Shown here one piece after another: positions 43,653 to 52,569 of a stretch of 64,000 nt of DNA. Below the pieces are notes generated by a model. The model was not told the DNA's origin, made no database searches, and saw nothing but the letters and a program-made list of their open reading frames with translations. The stretch's first letter is position 1. The number at the start of each line of letters is the position of its first letter. The position numbers and the translations under genes were made by a program. The stretch comes from Rhodophyticola sp017644125 (GTDB lineage: Bacteria > Pseudomonadota > Alphaproteobacteria > Rhodobacterales > Rhodobacteraceae): the NCBI RefSeq assembly GCF_042140125.1, contig NZ_CP159473.1; one strand, given 5' to 3'.

Positions 43653-44069
43653 ATGCAAACCGCTACTCTGAGACCGCTTTTTCGTGTGCTCAAAATGTCC
43701 GTTCTGGCGGTGGCGCTTGCTGTTTCCGCGCCGCTGGCGACGGCAGAACCGGATGAGGGCGGGAGTATTCACACCGCCATGCATCTGGCCATGTATACGG
43801 CACCCGTGCGTCAGGTGAGTCTGCGGCAGGCTGAAACGCGCCAGCGAGTCGTGGCCAACCAGATCATCAGTGCCCGGCAATTCGTGGCCGCCAACCGAGT
43901 GGCCCCGGTACAGCCACAACGCCCGAGGGCGAACACCAGTGGGCTCAACCTGCTCTCCGGCGCGCAGCCGCGTCAGGTGCGTCCCGTGCGTGTGCGGGTC
44001 ATCGGCAATGGCAGCTACATCTGTTCCCCCGCCGGGTTCGGCCACCGGTCGCGCTGCTACAGCAACTAG
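43653..44069 (+). CDS. secreted basic protein, 138 aa
   Basis: The signal peptide (LKMSVLAVALAVSAPLATAE) precedes a basic mature part rich in Arg, Gln and Val (SLRQAETRQRVVANQ, RQFVAANRVAPVQPQRPRA), ending with two cysteines (YICSPAGFGHRSRCYSN). It has no recognised family. AGGAGG lies 5 nt before the ATG at 43653. It follows the polysaccharide operon on the same strand and may be part of the same surface system, by position only. Confidence 0.65.
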   Translation: MQTATLRPLFRVLKMSVLAVALAVSAPLATAEPDEGGSIHTAMHLAMYTAPVRQVSLRQAETRQRVVANQIISARQFVAANRVAPVQPQRPRANTSGLNLLSGAQPRQVRPVRVRVIGNGSYICSPAGFGHRSRCYSN

Positions 44070-44147
44070 CCCCCGGCCATTTCGAATAGAGCGACCGTCG
44101 GCGCCGTGCGCATGTGCCGCGCGGCCTGGCCCGCTCCCCCTGTCCGG

Positions 44148-45068
44148 TCACGGGGTCAGCCCGATGGACCAGTGCTGTTCCACCAGGTCCACACCGAAGG
44201 CGTGGACCGGCGCGGCGCTTTCAAGGGCAAATCCGTTCTTTTCGTAAAGCGCGCAGGCGGCGCGATGGCTTTCATGGGTCCACAGAACCAGCCGGTCGTA
44301 TCCGCGCGCACGGGCATAGCTCATGCAGGTATCAAGCAGATGCTGGCCCAGCCCCCTGCCGCGCGCCTCCGGCAGAAGCAGGAACAGGCGCAGCTTGGCC
44401 ACCCGCGGCTCCGGGCCCTTCACGCAGAAGATCGACCCGATGCGTTGCCCGTTCGACCATGCGATCCATCCCCGCTCACAGGACCGGTCCCGGGTGCGGA
44501 TGAAATCGGCAAGGATCTCGGCCACCAGGGCCTCGAACCCGGCGTCGAACCCGGCCTCGCGGGCATAAAGCGTGCCGTGCTGTTCGATCAGCCAGCCCGC
44601 ATCGCCGATCGCCAGATCGCGCAGCTCGATCTGCGGCGCGGCGGTCTTCGGCTCCGACAGGGCGGCATCGACCGCCTCCATCCGCGCCACCAGCGCCGCG
44701 ATATCCGGCCCGGCCCGGCCCTCGATCCACTCCGCGATCTGCGCCCGCGACAGGGCCGTCAACTCCGCGGCGCGGATCAGCCCCTCTCGCGTCAGCCCGA
44801 GAATCTGCGCCCGCCTGTCGCGGGGATGCCGGGTCTTTTCCACGAGCCCCGATTTCTGCAACCGGCCGAGCATCCGGCTGAGATAACCCTCGTTCAGGCC
44901 CAGATGCTGTGCCAGCGCCCCGGCCGTCCAGCCGAAGCCATCGGCCAGTTCGAAGATCACCCGGGCCTCGGCAAGGCTCAGGCCCGCCTCCAGATATCCC
45001 TGGCGCAGCAGGCCCAGACGCCGCGTATGAGCCCGGTTGAAGGCCCTGATCCGGTCTATCGCATCCAT
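44148..45068 (-). CDS. MarR-GNAT fusion: helix-turn-helix and N-acetyltransferase
   Basis: The 306-aa protein fuses a MarR-type winged helix (residues about 1-150; AEARVIFELADGFGWTAGAL, LNEGYLSRMLGRLQKSGLVE) to a GNAT domain (about 150-306; RLFLLLPEARGRGLGQHLLD for acetyl-CoA, HESHRAACALYEKNGFALES). Such fusions are known in actinobacteria and proteobacteria and may link acetylation of a small molecule to gene control. ATG 45068 is preferred over a longer open frame for fit to the MarR start. Confidence 0.85.
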   Translation of the reverse strand: MDAIDRIRAFNRAHTRRLGLLRQGYLEAGLSLAEARVIFELADGFGWTAGALAQHLGLNEGYLSRMLGRLQKSGLVEKTRHPRDRRAQILGLTREGLIRAAELTALSRAQIAEWIEGRAGPDIAALVARMEAVDAALSEPKTAAPQIELRDLAIGDAGWLIEQHGTLYAREAGFDAGFEALVAEILADFIRTRDRSCERGWIAWSNGQRIGSIFCVKGPEPRVAKLRLFLLLPEARGRGLGQHLLDTCMSYARARGYDRLVLWTHESHRAACALYEKNGFALESAAPVHAFGVDLVEQHWSIGLTP

Positions 45069-45172
45069 GCGGTCACCCCTCAATTCTTGCCTTAGGCAAG
45101 TAATTGCCCCTTGTCTCGCAAATCGCAAGGGGCTACCTGCATCGCCGCACCCAAGGCGCGGAGGCCTGCCCG

Positions 45173-45361
45173 ATGAGCATCAACAAAGAAAGCGACCTGG
45201 CCGCGAACCTGCAGATCGGCCCCACCACGCTTGGCATGGTCCGTATATATATCGAAGGCGATGGCGTGGACCTGCCGCTCGACTTCGATCCGGACGAGGC
45301 GCTGGAAATCGCCGACGAGCTGCGCGCCGCCGCCGAGGCGGCCCGGAAAATGGCAAAATAG
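45173..45361 (+). CDS. DUF6324-like protein, 62 aa
   Basis: The small protein MSINKESDLAANLQIGPTTL then GMVRIYIEGDGVDLPLDFDP ends in a helix rich in Ala and Glu. From memory it fits DUF6324, a Rhodobacterales family of unknown function. It is divergent from the MarR-GNAT gene with a 104-bp gap. One copy of the 21-bp repeat lies 20 bp after its stop codon. Confidence 0.75.
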   Translation: MSINKESDLAANLQIGPTTLGMVRIYIEGDGVDLPLDFDPDEALEIADELRAAAEAARKMAK

Positions 45362-45380
45362 GCGCAGGTGCCACCGGCGA

Positions 45381-45401
45381 AATTGATATACCATTGTTAT
45401 A
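45381..45401 (-). repeat. 21-bp dispersed repeat, copy B
   Basis: It is an exact reverse complement of 1957-1977 over 21 nt (core TTGATATACCATTGTTAT on the + strand). Flanks are partly alike (GGCGA on the left here; TCGCC on the matching side of copy A). It sits in the 291-bp gap between the DUF6324-like and mmcB genes, which otherwise shows no gene. Confidence 0.7.
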
Positions 45402-45652
45402 GGCCGATCCGGGTCAAGATGCCGGTTCCCTCCCGCGCCCCGCAATGGATCATGCGCTGACTTTGCGGCGTTCGCCCTCACCGCCACACCCTCGCCCCCT
45501 CGCGATGTCATCCGCCAATCGGGTCAGACAGACTGACGCAGGCATCCTGCGGAATCCCATGTGCGAAACGCTTGTGCAGCCGCGCACGCCATCACGCGGA
45601 CCTTGGGTCGGCCATGGTGCTCGCACGGCGGGATCCGTCGCCCAGGCCGATC

Positions 45653-46105
45653 TCAGATAATCGCCTCCGGATCGCGAAGGCCCTGCAAACGCAGGGCCGC
45701 ATGACGGGCGAACCGCTGGGTCAGCGCCCGGCGTCTTGCCCCTGCCAGCCTGCTCTCCGGCCCGAACCGCAGGATCTCCGCGTCATAGGCATCGGCGATG
45801 ATCAATCCCGTCCCCTCCGGAAGAAGATCCGTCGGAAATGCTTCGTCGACGGCCCAGAAATACCTGTCGGCCCAATCGAGATACCCCTCCCATTTCGCGT
45901 CGGAGTTGAAATCCGCGCGGGAGGATTTGCACTCCACCACCCATAACTCACCCTTTGACCCCAAGGCCATGACATCCACCCTTTTACCCCGCTCGGGCGA
46001 GAATTCCTCAAGCACGGCAAAGCCATGGGTTCGCAGATGGCGGCACACTCCGCGGGCCAGCAACTGACCGGGGCGAGGCATTGAAGGGGAGAGATCATCC
46101 GGCAT
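45653..46105 (-). CDS. mmcB: MmcB family DNA repair nuclease
   Basis: The 150-aa protein has the PD-(D/E)xK-type nuclease pattern: RVDVMALGSKGELWVVECKS (residues about 42-61), with Asp44 and Glu-Cys-Lys as catalytic residues. MmcB is a DNA-repair protein of alphaproteobacteria whose gene is induced by mitomycin C in Caulobacter. It is a single gene preceded by a 527-bp gap with structured sequence. Confidence 0.88.
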   Translation of the reverse strand: MPDDLSPSMPRPGQLLARGVCRHLRTHGFAVLEEFSPERGKRVDVMALGSKGELWVVECKSSRADFNSDAKWEGYLDWADRYFWAVDEAFPTDLLPEGTGLIIADAYDAEILRFGPESRLAGARRRALTQRFARHAALRLQGLRDPEAII

Positions 46106-46632
46106 GTCGGAAGCATGAACAATAGGTGAACAAAAATCAAGCGCGGTCGGAACGGGTGCGAAACCGAAGGCGGGCGCGATCCGACGTTTCAGATCGACCC
46201 AAGCAAATTGCGCCCTTGCTCACGGAGGGTGGACCGCCTATCTGCCACAACAGGCGGGTACTGCCTTTCTTGTCACATGGGGCACGATTCCGGTGGCCTT
46301 ACACATCTCCGAGGGAGCTGGCTCTGTCCGGACCCTGGTCCGGTTACCTGGCGCCCACCTGTACTAACAGGTCCTCGGGAATGAAAACCCCGACGGTTTG
46401 CGTGGTCCCGCCGCATCAATCCGAAATCAGCGGAATCTCCGCTCGGCACCGCCGTGCCGCTGGATCAGACCGATCTACGCAACGCGCGCGGTCGGATCAT
46501 ACCCGTGGCGGCGACCCGAACCCGTTATACTGAAATGTCGAGATGTGGGCTGGACCGAACGCAACCCCGACGAAGCCGGCTCGAACACGCCCGAGCGGAG
46601 AGGCGCCCCGCCGCGCAAATAGCCCGCCCGGA
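46106..46632. other. 527-bp intergenic region with a candidate structured RNA
   Basis: No gene is seen on either strand. The part 46200-46400 holds many complementary segments (see 46309-46378). The remainder, 46400-46632, is ordinary GC-rich DNA with no motif that I recognise. Confidence 0.5.
46309..46378. ncRNA. candidate multi-stem RNA element, family unknown
   Basis: Closing stem CCGAGG (46309-46314) with CCTCGG (46373-46378) encloses a short GAGC/GCTC dyad, a perfect 7-bp hairpin CCGGACC/GGTCCGG (46328-46343) and a perfect 6-bp hairpin ACCTGT-ACTA-ACAGGT (46357-46372) stacked on the closing stem. Both strands can form it, so strand is unsettled. It does not match SRP, RNase P or tmRNA landmarks that I know. 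Confidence 0.3.
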
Positions 46633-46851
46633 TCAGCCGTTGGGATCGTTTTGCGGCGCACTTGTCCAGTCATGCATATCGGTGATGTCCGTACCAAGCT
46701 GAGTGTTAAGACTGTTCGTGGGTTCCTGAACCCCGGTCACAACCACTGCGACAACAGCGATTCCAAGCCCGACAAGGGCGGCGGTCAGCACGACCCAGTC
46801 GACCGTAACGGCGCCGCTTTCGGACTCCATGAAAGCTCTGACAAAAGACAC
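46633..46851 (-). CDS. Flp-family type IVb pilin-like protein, 72 aa
   Basis: The protein has a short N-terminus MSFVRAFMESESGAVTVDW and a membrane helix VVLTAALVGLGIAVVAVVV, the pattern of Flp/class IVb pilins (processing site after the Gly in E-S-G-A). The Glu at +5 seen in classical Flp is Asp here. The start is GTG at 46851 with GAGGAC upstream. No tad operon is in the window; similar orphan pilins are common in Rhodobacterales. Confidence 0.85.
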   Translation of the reverse strand: MSFVRAFMESESGAVTVDWVVLTAALVGLGIAVVAVVVTGVQEPTNSLNTQLGTDITDMHDWTSAPQNDPNG

Positions 46852-47005
46852 GATAATGTCCTCATTCCTTGTTTGCGCACCCCGTTAACCATCTTGCTAG
46901 ATCTGGATTAGGCCAAATCTGTGACCTTTCTGAGGTGGTTTTGCATTTTGCGCGGGGCGCGCACCCCGCTGGACTTCGCCCGTGGCCGCCCCAATACTCC
47001 GGAAC

Positions 47006-48928
47006 ATGAGTTTGCCTCCCGGTTTCCTTGACGAATTGCGCACGCGCATTTCCCTGACGCAGGTCGTGGGGCGCAAGGTGACGTGGGATACCCGCAAATC
47101 GAACCAGGCCAAGGGGGACATGTGGGCGCCCTGCCCGTTCCATCAGGAGAAGACCGCCAGCTTCCATGTGGATGACCGCAAGGGATTCTATCATTGCTTT
47201 GGTTGCAATGCAGGTGGCGATGCCTTCAAATTCGTGCAGGAGACGGAGAACGTATCGTTCATGGAGGCCGTCCGCATGCTGGCGCAGGACGCGGGCATGC
47301 CGATGCCGGAACGCGACCCGCGGGCTCAGGAAAAAGCCGATCATCTGGGCGAATTGGCGAAGGTGACCGAAGCGGCCGTGGGCTGGTTCCGCCTGCAACT
47401 GAAAACGGCCGGCGGCGGCGCGGCGCGCGATTACCTGTCCGGCCGCGGTCTGGATCAGGCGGCGCTTGACAGGTTCGAAATCGGCTTTGCGCCCGCGGGG
47501 CAGAATGCGGCCTTTAAGGCTTTGACTGAAAAGGGATTTGCCGCGGATCAGGTGATCGCGGCCGATATCGCGCGCCAGCCCGAAGACGGGCGGGCGCCCT
47601 ATGATGCGTTCCGGGACAGGATCATCTTCCCCATTCGCGGCGCGCGCGGGCGCTGCATCGGCTTTGGTGGCCGGGCGATGGCGGCCGAGGCGCAGGCGAA
47701 GTATCTCAACAGCCGCGAGACCGATCTTTTTGACAAGGGCCGCGCGCTCTACAATCACGGGCCGGCCCGCGAAGCGGCGGGCAAGGGTCAGCCGCTGATC
47801 GTGGCCGAAGGCTACATGGATGTGATCGCGCTGGCCCGTGCCGGGTTCGAGGCGACGGTCGCACCGCTTGGCACCGCGATCACCGAAGACCAGTTGCGAC
47901 TTCTGTGGCGCATGGCCGATGAGCCGGTCATCGCGCTGGATGGCGACACCGCCGGCCTGCGCGCCGCGATGCGTCTCGTCGATCTTGCGCTGCCGATGCT
48001 GGAAGCCGGCAAATCGCTTCGGTTCGCCCTGATGCCTGACGGCATGGACCCCGACGACCTGCTGCGCGCGAAAGGTCCGGACGCCATGCGCGGGCTGATC
48101 GCGGCGGCGCAGCCGATGGTCAATCTGCTCTGGCAAAGGGAAACCGAAGGCAAGATCTTCGACAGCCCCGAACGCCGGGCTGCCCTCGACAAGACGCTTC
48201 GCACGGCGATCGGCCGGATTCAGGATCCGTCCCTGAAGCGCCATTATGGCGAGGCGATCAATGAGTTTCGCTGGCAGTTGTTCAAGGGTCAGCGCCGGAG
48301 CCAGACCCGCGGCGGCTTCAGGCCGAAGGCGGACACCGCCCCCGTGGCGGCCACCCGCGCCTCCGCGCTGGCCGCGGGGTCTCTGGGCGATGCGGATCTG
48401 CGGTCGGCGCTGATCCTTGCCACGCTCTGCCGGTTTCCCGCCCTCATCGACCAGTTCGAGGCCGATCTCGACCGGCTCGCGCCGCATGATGCCGACCAGG
48501 CCCGGCTGGCCCGGCATCTTCTGCAGACCGAAATCCGGGACGCAGACCGTCTTTCCGCCGAACTGGACACGGCAAATCTGCGGCAAACCCTTGAAAACCT
48601 GCTGTCGCTCGGCCATGTGCGCATCGCACCCTTCCTTCGCGCCGATGGGGACGCAGGCCAGGCCGCACGGTGTCTGCTTGAGGAATTCGCCAAACTCGCC
48701 GCGCGGCGCGGGATCGACCATGAACTGACCGAGGCGCTGGAAGATCTGGAGACGACCGAAGAAGACGCGCACCTGTCCTGGCGGCTGAACCACGCCGTAC
48801 GGACCCGGCATCGCGCAGATCACCCCACCCCGCCGGAGACCGCGGATCAGGGCGAGGATCGGGCCGCGCTGTCGGCGCATCTGCGCAGCTTGATAGACGG
48901 CCGTGCCTGGGAGAAGAAAAAAAGGTGA
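47006..48928 (+). CDS. dnaG: DNA primase DnaG
   Basis: The 640-aa primase synthesises RNA primers at replication forks. It has the CHC2 zinc finger (CPFHQEKTASFHVDD then FYHCFGC, residues about 43-68), the Toprim domain (VAEGYMDVIAL; ALDGDTAGLRAAMR) and a C-terminal helicase-binding helical region (about 490-640). The start MSLPPGFLDELRTRI at 47006 is chosen; an upstream GTG start is less likely. It precedes rpoD by 85 bp, the usual dnaG-rpoD order. Confidence 0.95.
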   Translation: MSLPPGFLDELRTRISLTQVVGRKVTWDTRKSNQAKGDMWAPCPFHQEKTASFHVDDRKGFYHCFGCNAGGDAFKFVQETENVSFMEAVRMLAQDAGMPMPERDPRAQEKADHLGELAKVTEAAVGWFRLQLKTAGGGAARDYLSGRGLDQAALDRFEIGFAPAGQNAAFKALTEKGFAADQVIAADIARQPEDGRAPYDAFRDRIIFPIRGARGRCIGFGGRAMAAEAQAKYLNSRETDLFDKGRALYNHGPAREAAGKGQPLIVAEGYMDVIALARAGFEATVAPLGTAITEDQLRLLWRMADEPVIALDGDTAGLRAAMRLVDLALPMLEAGKSLRFALMPDGMDPDDLLRAKGPDAMRGLIAAAQPMVNLLWQRETEGKIFDSPERRAALDKTLRTAIGRIQDPSLKRHYGEAINEFRWQLFKGQRRSQTRGGFRPKADTAPVAATRASALAAGSLGDADLRSALILATLCRFPALIDQFEADLDRLAPHDADQARLARHLLQTEIRDADRLSAELDTANLRQTLENLLSLGHVRIAPFLRADGDAGQAARCLLEEFAKLAARRGIDHELTEALEDLETTEEDAHLSWRLNHAVRTRHRADHPTPPETADQGEDRAALSAHLRSLIDGRAWEKKKR

Positions 48929-49013
48929 CGTGGGTGTGCGAATCAGTGATTCGCGCTATGACATGAACTAACGGTGCGGGTGCGAATCACCCCGTAGGAA
49001 AAGGATATCGCGC

Positions 49014-51006
49014 ATGGCCAAAGACACCGACGATCGCAAACAGGACGGCGAAGAGGCCGATATCAGCCTGGATATGAGCCAGGCCGCCGTCAAGAAGATG
49101 ATCGCCGAGGCCCGGACGCGAGGCTACATCACCTATGATCAGCTCAACACGGTCCTGCCGCCGGAACAGGTGAGTTCCGAGCAGATCGAGGACGTGATGT
49201 CGATGCTCTCGGAGATGGGCATCAACATCATCGAGGATGACGAAGCCGAAGACGGCGACGACACCAAGCAAGGCACCGATCTTGTTGAAACCTCGTCCTC
49301 CCGCGAGGTGGCCGTTTCCGCGACCGAAACCGAAAAACTCGACCGCACCGATGACCCGGTGCGCATGTATCTGCGCGAGATGGGCAGCGTCGAGTTGCTG
49401 AGCCGCGAAGGCGAGATCGCGATCGCCAAGCGTATCGAGGCCGGGCGCAACACGATGATCGCGGGCCTGTGCGAAAGCCCGCTGACCTTCCAGGCGATCA
49501 CGATCTGGCGCGACGAACTGCTGGACGAGGACATCCTGCTGCGCGACGTCATCGATCTGGACGCCACCTTCGGCCGCACGCTGGAAGGCGATGATGACGA
49601 GCCGGTCGTCGCCTCGCCCGTGTCCAACGACAATGCCGCCCCTGCCAAGAAGGAGGGTGAGGCCCAGCCCGAGCTGGACGCCGACGGCAACCCGATCGCC
49701 ACCGACGAGGACGAGGACGAGGACGATCAGGCCAATATGAGCCTCGCCGCGATGGAGGCCGCGCTGAAGCCGCGCGTTCTGGAAACCCTCGATCTGATCG
49801 CGCGCGACTATGTCAAGCTGAGCGAGATGCAGGATCTGCGGATCTCGGCCACGCTGAACGAGGACAGCAGCTTCTCCTCCAAGGAAGAGAAGGCCTATCA
49901 GAAGCTGCGTTCCGAGATCGTGGAACTGGTGAACGAGCTGCATCTGCACAACAACCGGATCGAAGCGCTGATCGACCAGCTTTACGGGATCAACCGCCGG
50001 ATCATGTCGATCGACAGCGGCATGGTGAAATTGGCCGATCAGGCCCGGATCAACCGCCGTGAGTTCATCGAGGCGTATCGCGGATACGAGTTGGACCCGA
50101 CATGGGTGGACCGCATGGCCGAAAACTCCGGTCGTGGCTGGCAGGCGCTGATGGAGCGGAGCCGTGACAAGGTTGAGGAGCTGCGGGCCGACATGGCGCA
50201 GGTCGGCACCTATGTGGGCCTTGATATCAATGAGTTCCGCCGGATCGTGAACCAGGTTCAGAAGGGCGAGAAAGAGGCGCGCCAGGCCAAGAAGGAAATG
50301 GTCGAGGCGAACCTGCGTCTGGTGATCTCCATCGCCAAGAAATACACCAATCGCGGCCTGCAGTTCCTGGACCTGATCCAGGAAGGCAACATCGGCCTGA
50401 TGAAGGCGGTCGACAAGTTCGAGTATCGGCGCGGCTACAAGTTTTCCACCTACGCGACCTGGTGGATCCGTCAGGCAATCACGCGGTCCATCGCCGATCA
50501 GGCGCGCACGATCCGTATTCCGGTCCATATGATCGAGACGATCAACAAGCTGGTCCGCACGGGCCGCCAGATGCTGCACGAGATCGGCCGCGAGCCGACA
50601 CCCGAGGAACTGGCCGAAAAGCTCCAGATGCCGCTGGAGAAGGTCCGCAAGGTGATGAAGATCGCCAAGGAGCCGATTTCCCTAGAGACACCTATCGGCG
50701 ACGAGGAAGACACGCCAGCTTGGCGATTTCATCGAGGACAAGAACGCCGTCCTGCCGCTGGACTCAGCCATTCAGGAGAACCTGAAAGAGACGACGACCC
50801 GGGTTCTGGCGAGCCTCACGCCGCGCGAGGAGCGGGTGCTGCGCATGCGCTTCGGCATCGGGATGAACACCGATCATACGCTTGAAGAGGTGGGCCAGCA
50901 GTTCAGCGTGACCCGCGAGCGGATCCGTCAGATCGAGGCGAAGGCTTTGCGGAAGCTGAAACATCCGAGCCGGAGCAGGAAGTTGCGGAGTTTCCTGGAT
51001 CAGTGA
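49014..51006 (+). CDS. rpoD: RNA polymerase housekeeping sigma factor RpoD, with apparent frameshift
   Basis: From 49014 the frame encodes regions 1.1-3 (e.g. FSTYATWWIRQAITRSIADQ) up to D566 (50709-50711), then runs out of frame and stops at 50885. Removing one C near 50713 restores the exact sigma-70 continuation: SQLGDFIEDKNAVLPLDSAI, region 4 EEVGQQFSVTRERIRQIEAK and the end FLDQ at 51006, giving 663 aa, normal for the group. As RpoD is essential, a sequencing or assembly error is more likely than true loss; without repair the product lacks region 4 (-35 recognition). AAGGA precedes the ATG. Confidence 0.93.
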
Positions 51007-51653
51007 GGGTCGCACAGCCTCCCGGTGACAAAGGCAGCCTCAAGTGGTTGCAAGTTTCCGTTGAAAGGCGGCCTGACCTTCTGCAGCCATCGACGCTAGG
51101 TTCACGGATCGATTGGCTTTCGCCGCTTCGTTGCGACAACTGGGCTGAGTATCGCGATGCGAGTTTCCTCGCTTGCCTGGGGCTGTCGCACCTTGCAGAC
51201 GACCTCGCTGAGTTCTGGCCCAGACGTGGGCCTCAATGGGACGCCTTGGGACGCTCTGGAGACAAGGTCATCCTCGTTGAGGCAAAGTCGCACTTGCGAG
51301 AATTTCTCACACCGGCAACGCAAGCGACCAATGCCTCGCGGAGCAAGATCGAACGGGCGTTCCGAACTGTGCATCAGCTCGAGGGAATAGAACCGCCTTC
51401 CGATTGGACTCGATGTTTCTTCCAATTGGCGAACCGCATTGCGCATCTTTCCTTTTTGCGTCAGCGCGGCATAGATGCGCATCTAATCAACGTCGGTTTT
51501 GTCGGAGATGCGGAGATGCGCGGGCCAGATACACCCGAGGCATGGAGCGCCGCGGAGATGACCGCTTTGTTCGCCCTCGGATTGGCTGACACACATCCTT
51601 TGCGGCGTGCAATACACAGCGTTCATCCGCCCGTGGCTTTGCTGCAAGACTGA
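51003..51653 (+). CDS. hypothetical protein with nuclease-like E-x-K motif, 216 aa
   Basis: The GTG start at 51003 overlaps the rpoD stop (GTGA), so it is translationally coupled. The stretch G-D-K-V-I-L-V-E-A-K-S-H-L-R-E-F (residues about 86-101) looks like the core of a PD-(D/E)xK nuclease, with Asp before and Glu-x-Lys after. No family was recognised. Codon use and GC look lower than neighbours, hinting at later acquisition. The 246 bp after it shows no gene. Confidence 0.6.
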   Translation: MRVAQPPGDKGSLKWLQVSVERRPDLLQPSTLGSRIDWLSPLRCDNWAEYRDASFLACLGLSHLADDLAEFWPRRGPQWDALGRSGDKVILVEAKSHLREFLTPATQATNASRSKIERAFRTVHQLEGIEPPSDWTRCFFQLANRIAHLSFLRQRGIDAHLINVGFVGDAEMRGPDTPEAWSAAEMTALFALGLADTHPLRRAIHSVHPPVALLQD

Positions 51654-51899
51654 TTGCATCCCGGAATGCGTTCCTGAGTCGAGGTGACGCCCGCTCGGAA
51701 CCAAGGCCATAGGTCGCCGGGCGAGCGCCTGCCCGTCCCGGCGGGCTGGCGCTTTGGACACCTCGCGCTCCGGTCATCGCAAGCAAAGACCTGGCTGGCA
51801 TAAACTGCGTCGCCCCATCGTAGCCGCGCCATCCCACGGGCAAGCCCGCGTCCGGCTTTGCGCTGTTCCTTCGGACGGGTTTCGGCTAGATCGGCCTGT

Positions 51900-52265
51900 A
51901 TGCCGCTCACCACGTTCGACGCCATTCTCACCGACCGAGGCTCCAGATACGCCGTCTCCGGTGGCCCTGCCGCCACCAAGGCCGAGGCCCTCGCCCTCCT
52001 CAAGACCCTCAAGCGCAACAAGAAATTCGCGCGTGCCACCCACAATACATGGGCGCTGCTCACCCCCGATGGTCCCGTCAAGAACGATGACGGAGAAGCC
52101 GGCGCGGGCATGGTGATCGTGCGGATGCTGGAACGGGCGAGGCTGCAAAACCACGTCATCATCGTCACCCGCTGGTTCGGCGGCACCCATCTGGGCGGCG
52201 ACAGGTTCCGCCGGGTGCAGGATTGCGTTACACATTACCTCGACCGGATGGACCAACAGGATTAA
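51900..52265 (+). CDS. IMPACT/YigZ-family protein (UPF0029), 121 aa
   Basis: The single-domain protein has the UPF0029 core: SGGPAATKAEALALLKTLKR, KNDDGEAGAGMVIVRMLE, the signature VIIVTRWFGGTHLGGDRFRR (residues about 86-105). It lacks the C-terminal domain of E. coli YigZ, as some alphaproteobacterial members do. The exact role is unknown; the family is linked to control of translation. HlyU-like starts 4 nt after its stop. Confidence 0.85.
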   Translation: MPLTTFDAILTDRGSRYAVSGGPAATKAEALALLKTLKRNKKFARATHNTWALLTPDGPVKNDDGEAGAGMVIVRMLERARLQNHVIIVTRWFGGTHLGGDRFRRVQDCVTHYLDRMDQQD

Positions 52266-52269
52266 CCTC

Positions 52270-52554
52270 ATGTCGATCTTCTCCAAGCTCTTCGGCGGTG
52301 GCAAAACCGGTGCGGCGGCCCCGCAGGCCGACCCCATCGAGCATGATGGGTTCCGCATCTTCCCGGCGCCGGTGAAAGAGGCGGGCGGCCACCGCATCGC
52401 GGCGCGGATCGAGAAGGAGATCGATGGCGAGGTGAAGACCCACCAGATGATCCGGGCCGATCTGGTCGCCTCTGTGGACGAAGCGACGGCCATCTCCATC
52501 GCTAAGGCCAGACAGATGATCAAGGAGCAGGGCGACACGATCTTCGGGCCCTAG
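52270..52554 (+). CDS. HlyU-family protein, 94 aa
   Basis: It has the family start MSIFSKLFGGG followed by the HlyU domain (EHDGFRIFPAPVKEAGGHRI, IRADLVASVDEATAISIAKA). In Vibrio, HlyU is an ArsR-type regulator; this small family shares only the name and lacks a winged helix, so DNA binding is not implied. AGGA precedes ATG 52270; it is co-transcribed with the IMPACT gene. Confidence 0.85.
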   Translation: MSIFSKLFGGGKTGAAAPQADPIEHDGFRIFPAPVKEAGGHRIAARIEKEIDGEVKTHQMIRADLVASVDEATAISIAKARQMIKEQGDTIFGP

Positions 52555-52569
52555 ACCCCGCGGGAGCGC

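Noticed and set aside
43459..43671. 70-codon open frame before the secreted basic protein
   Set aside because: No ribosome binding site, no recognisable product and it runs through the start of the next gene.
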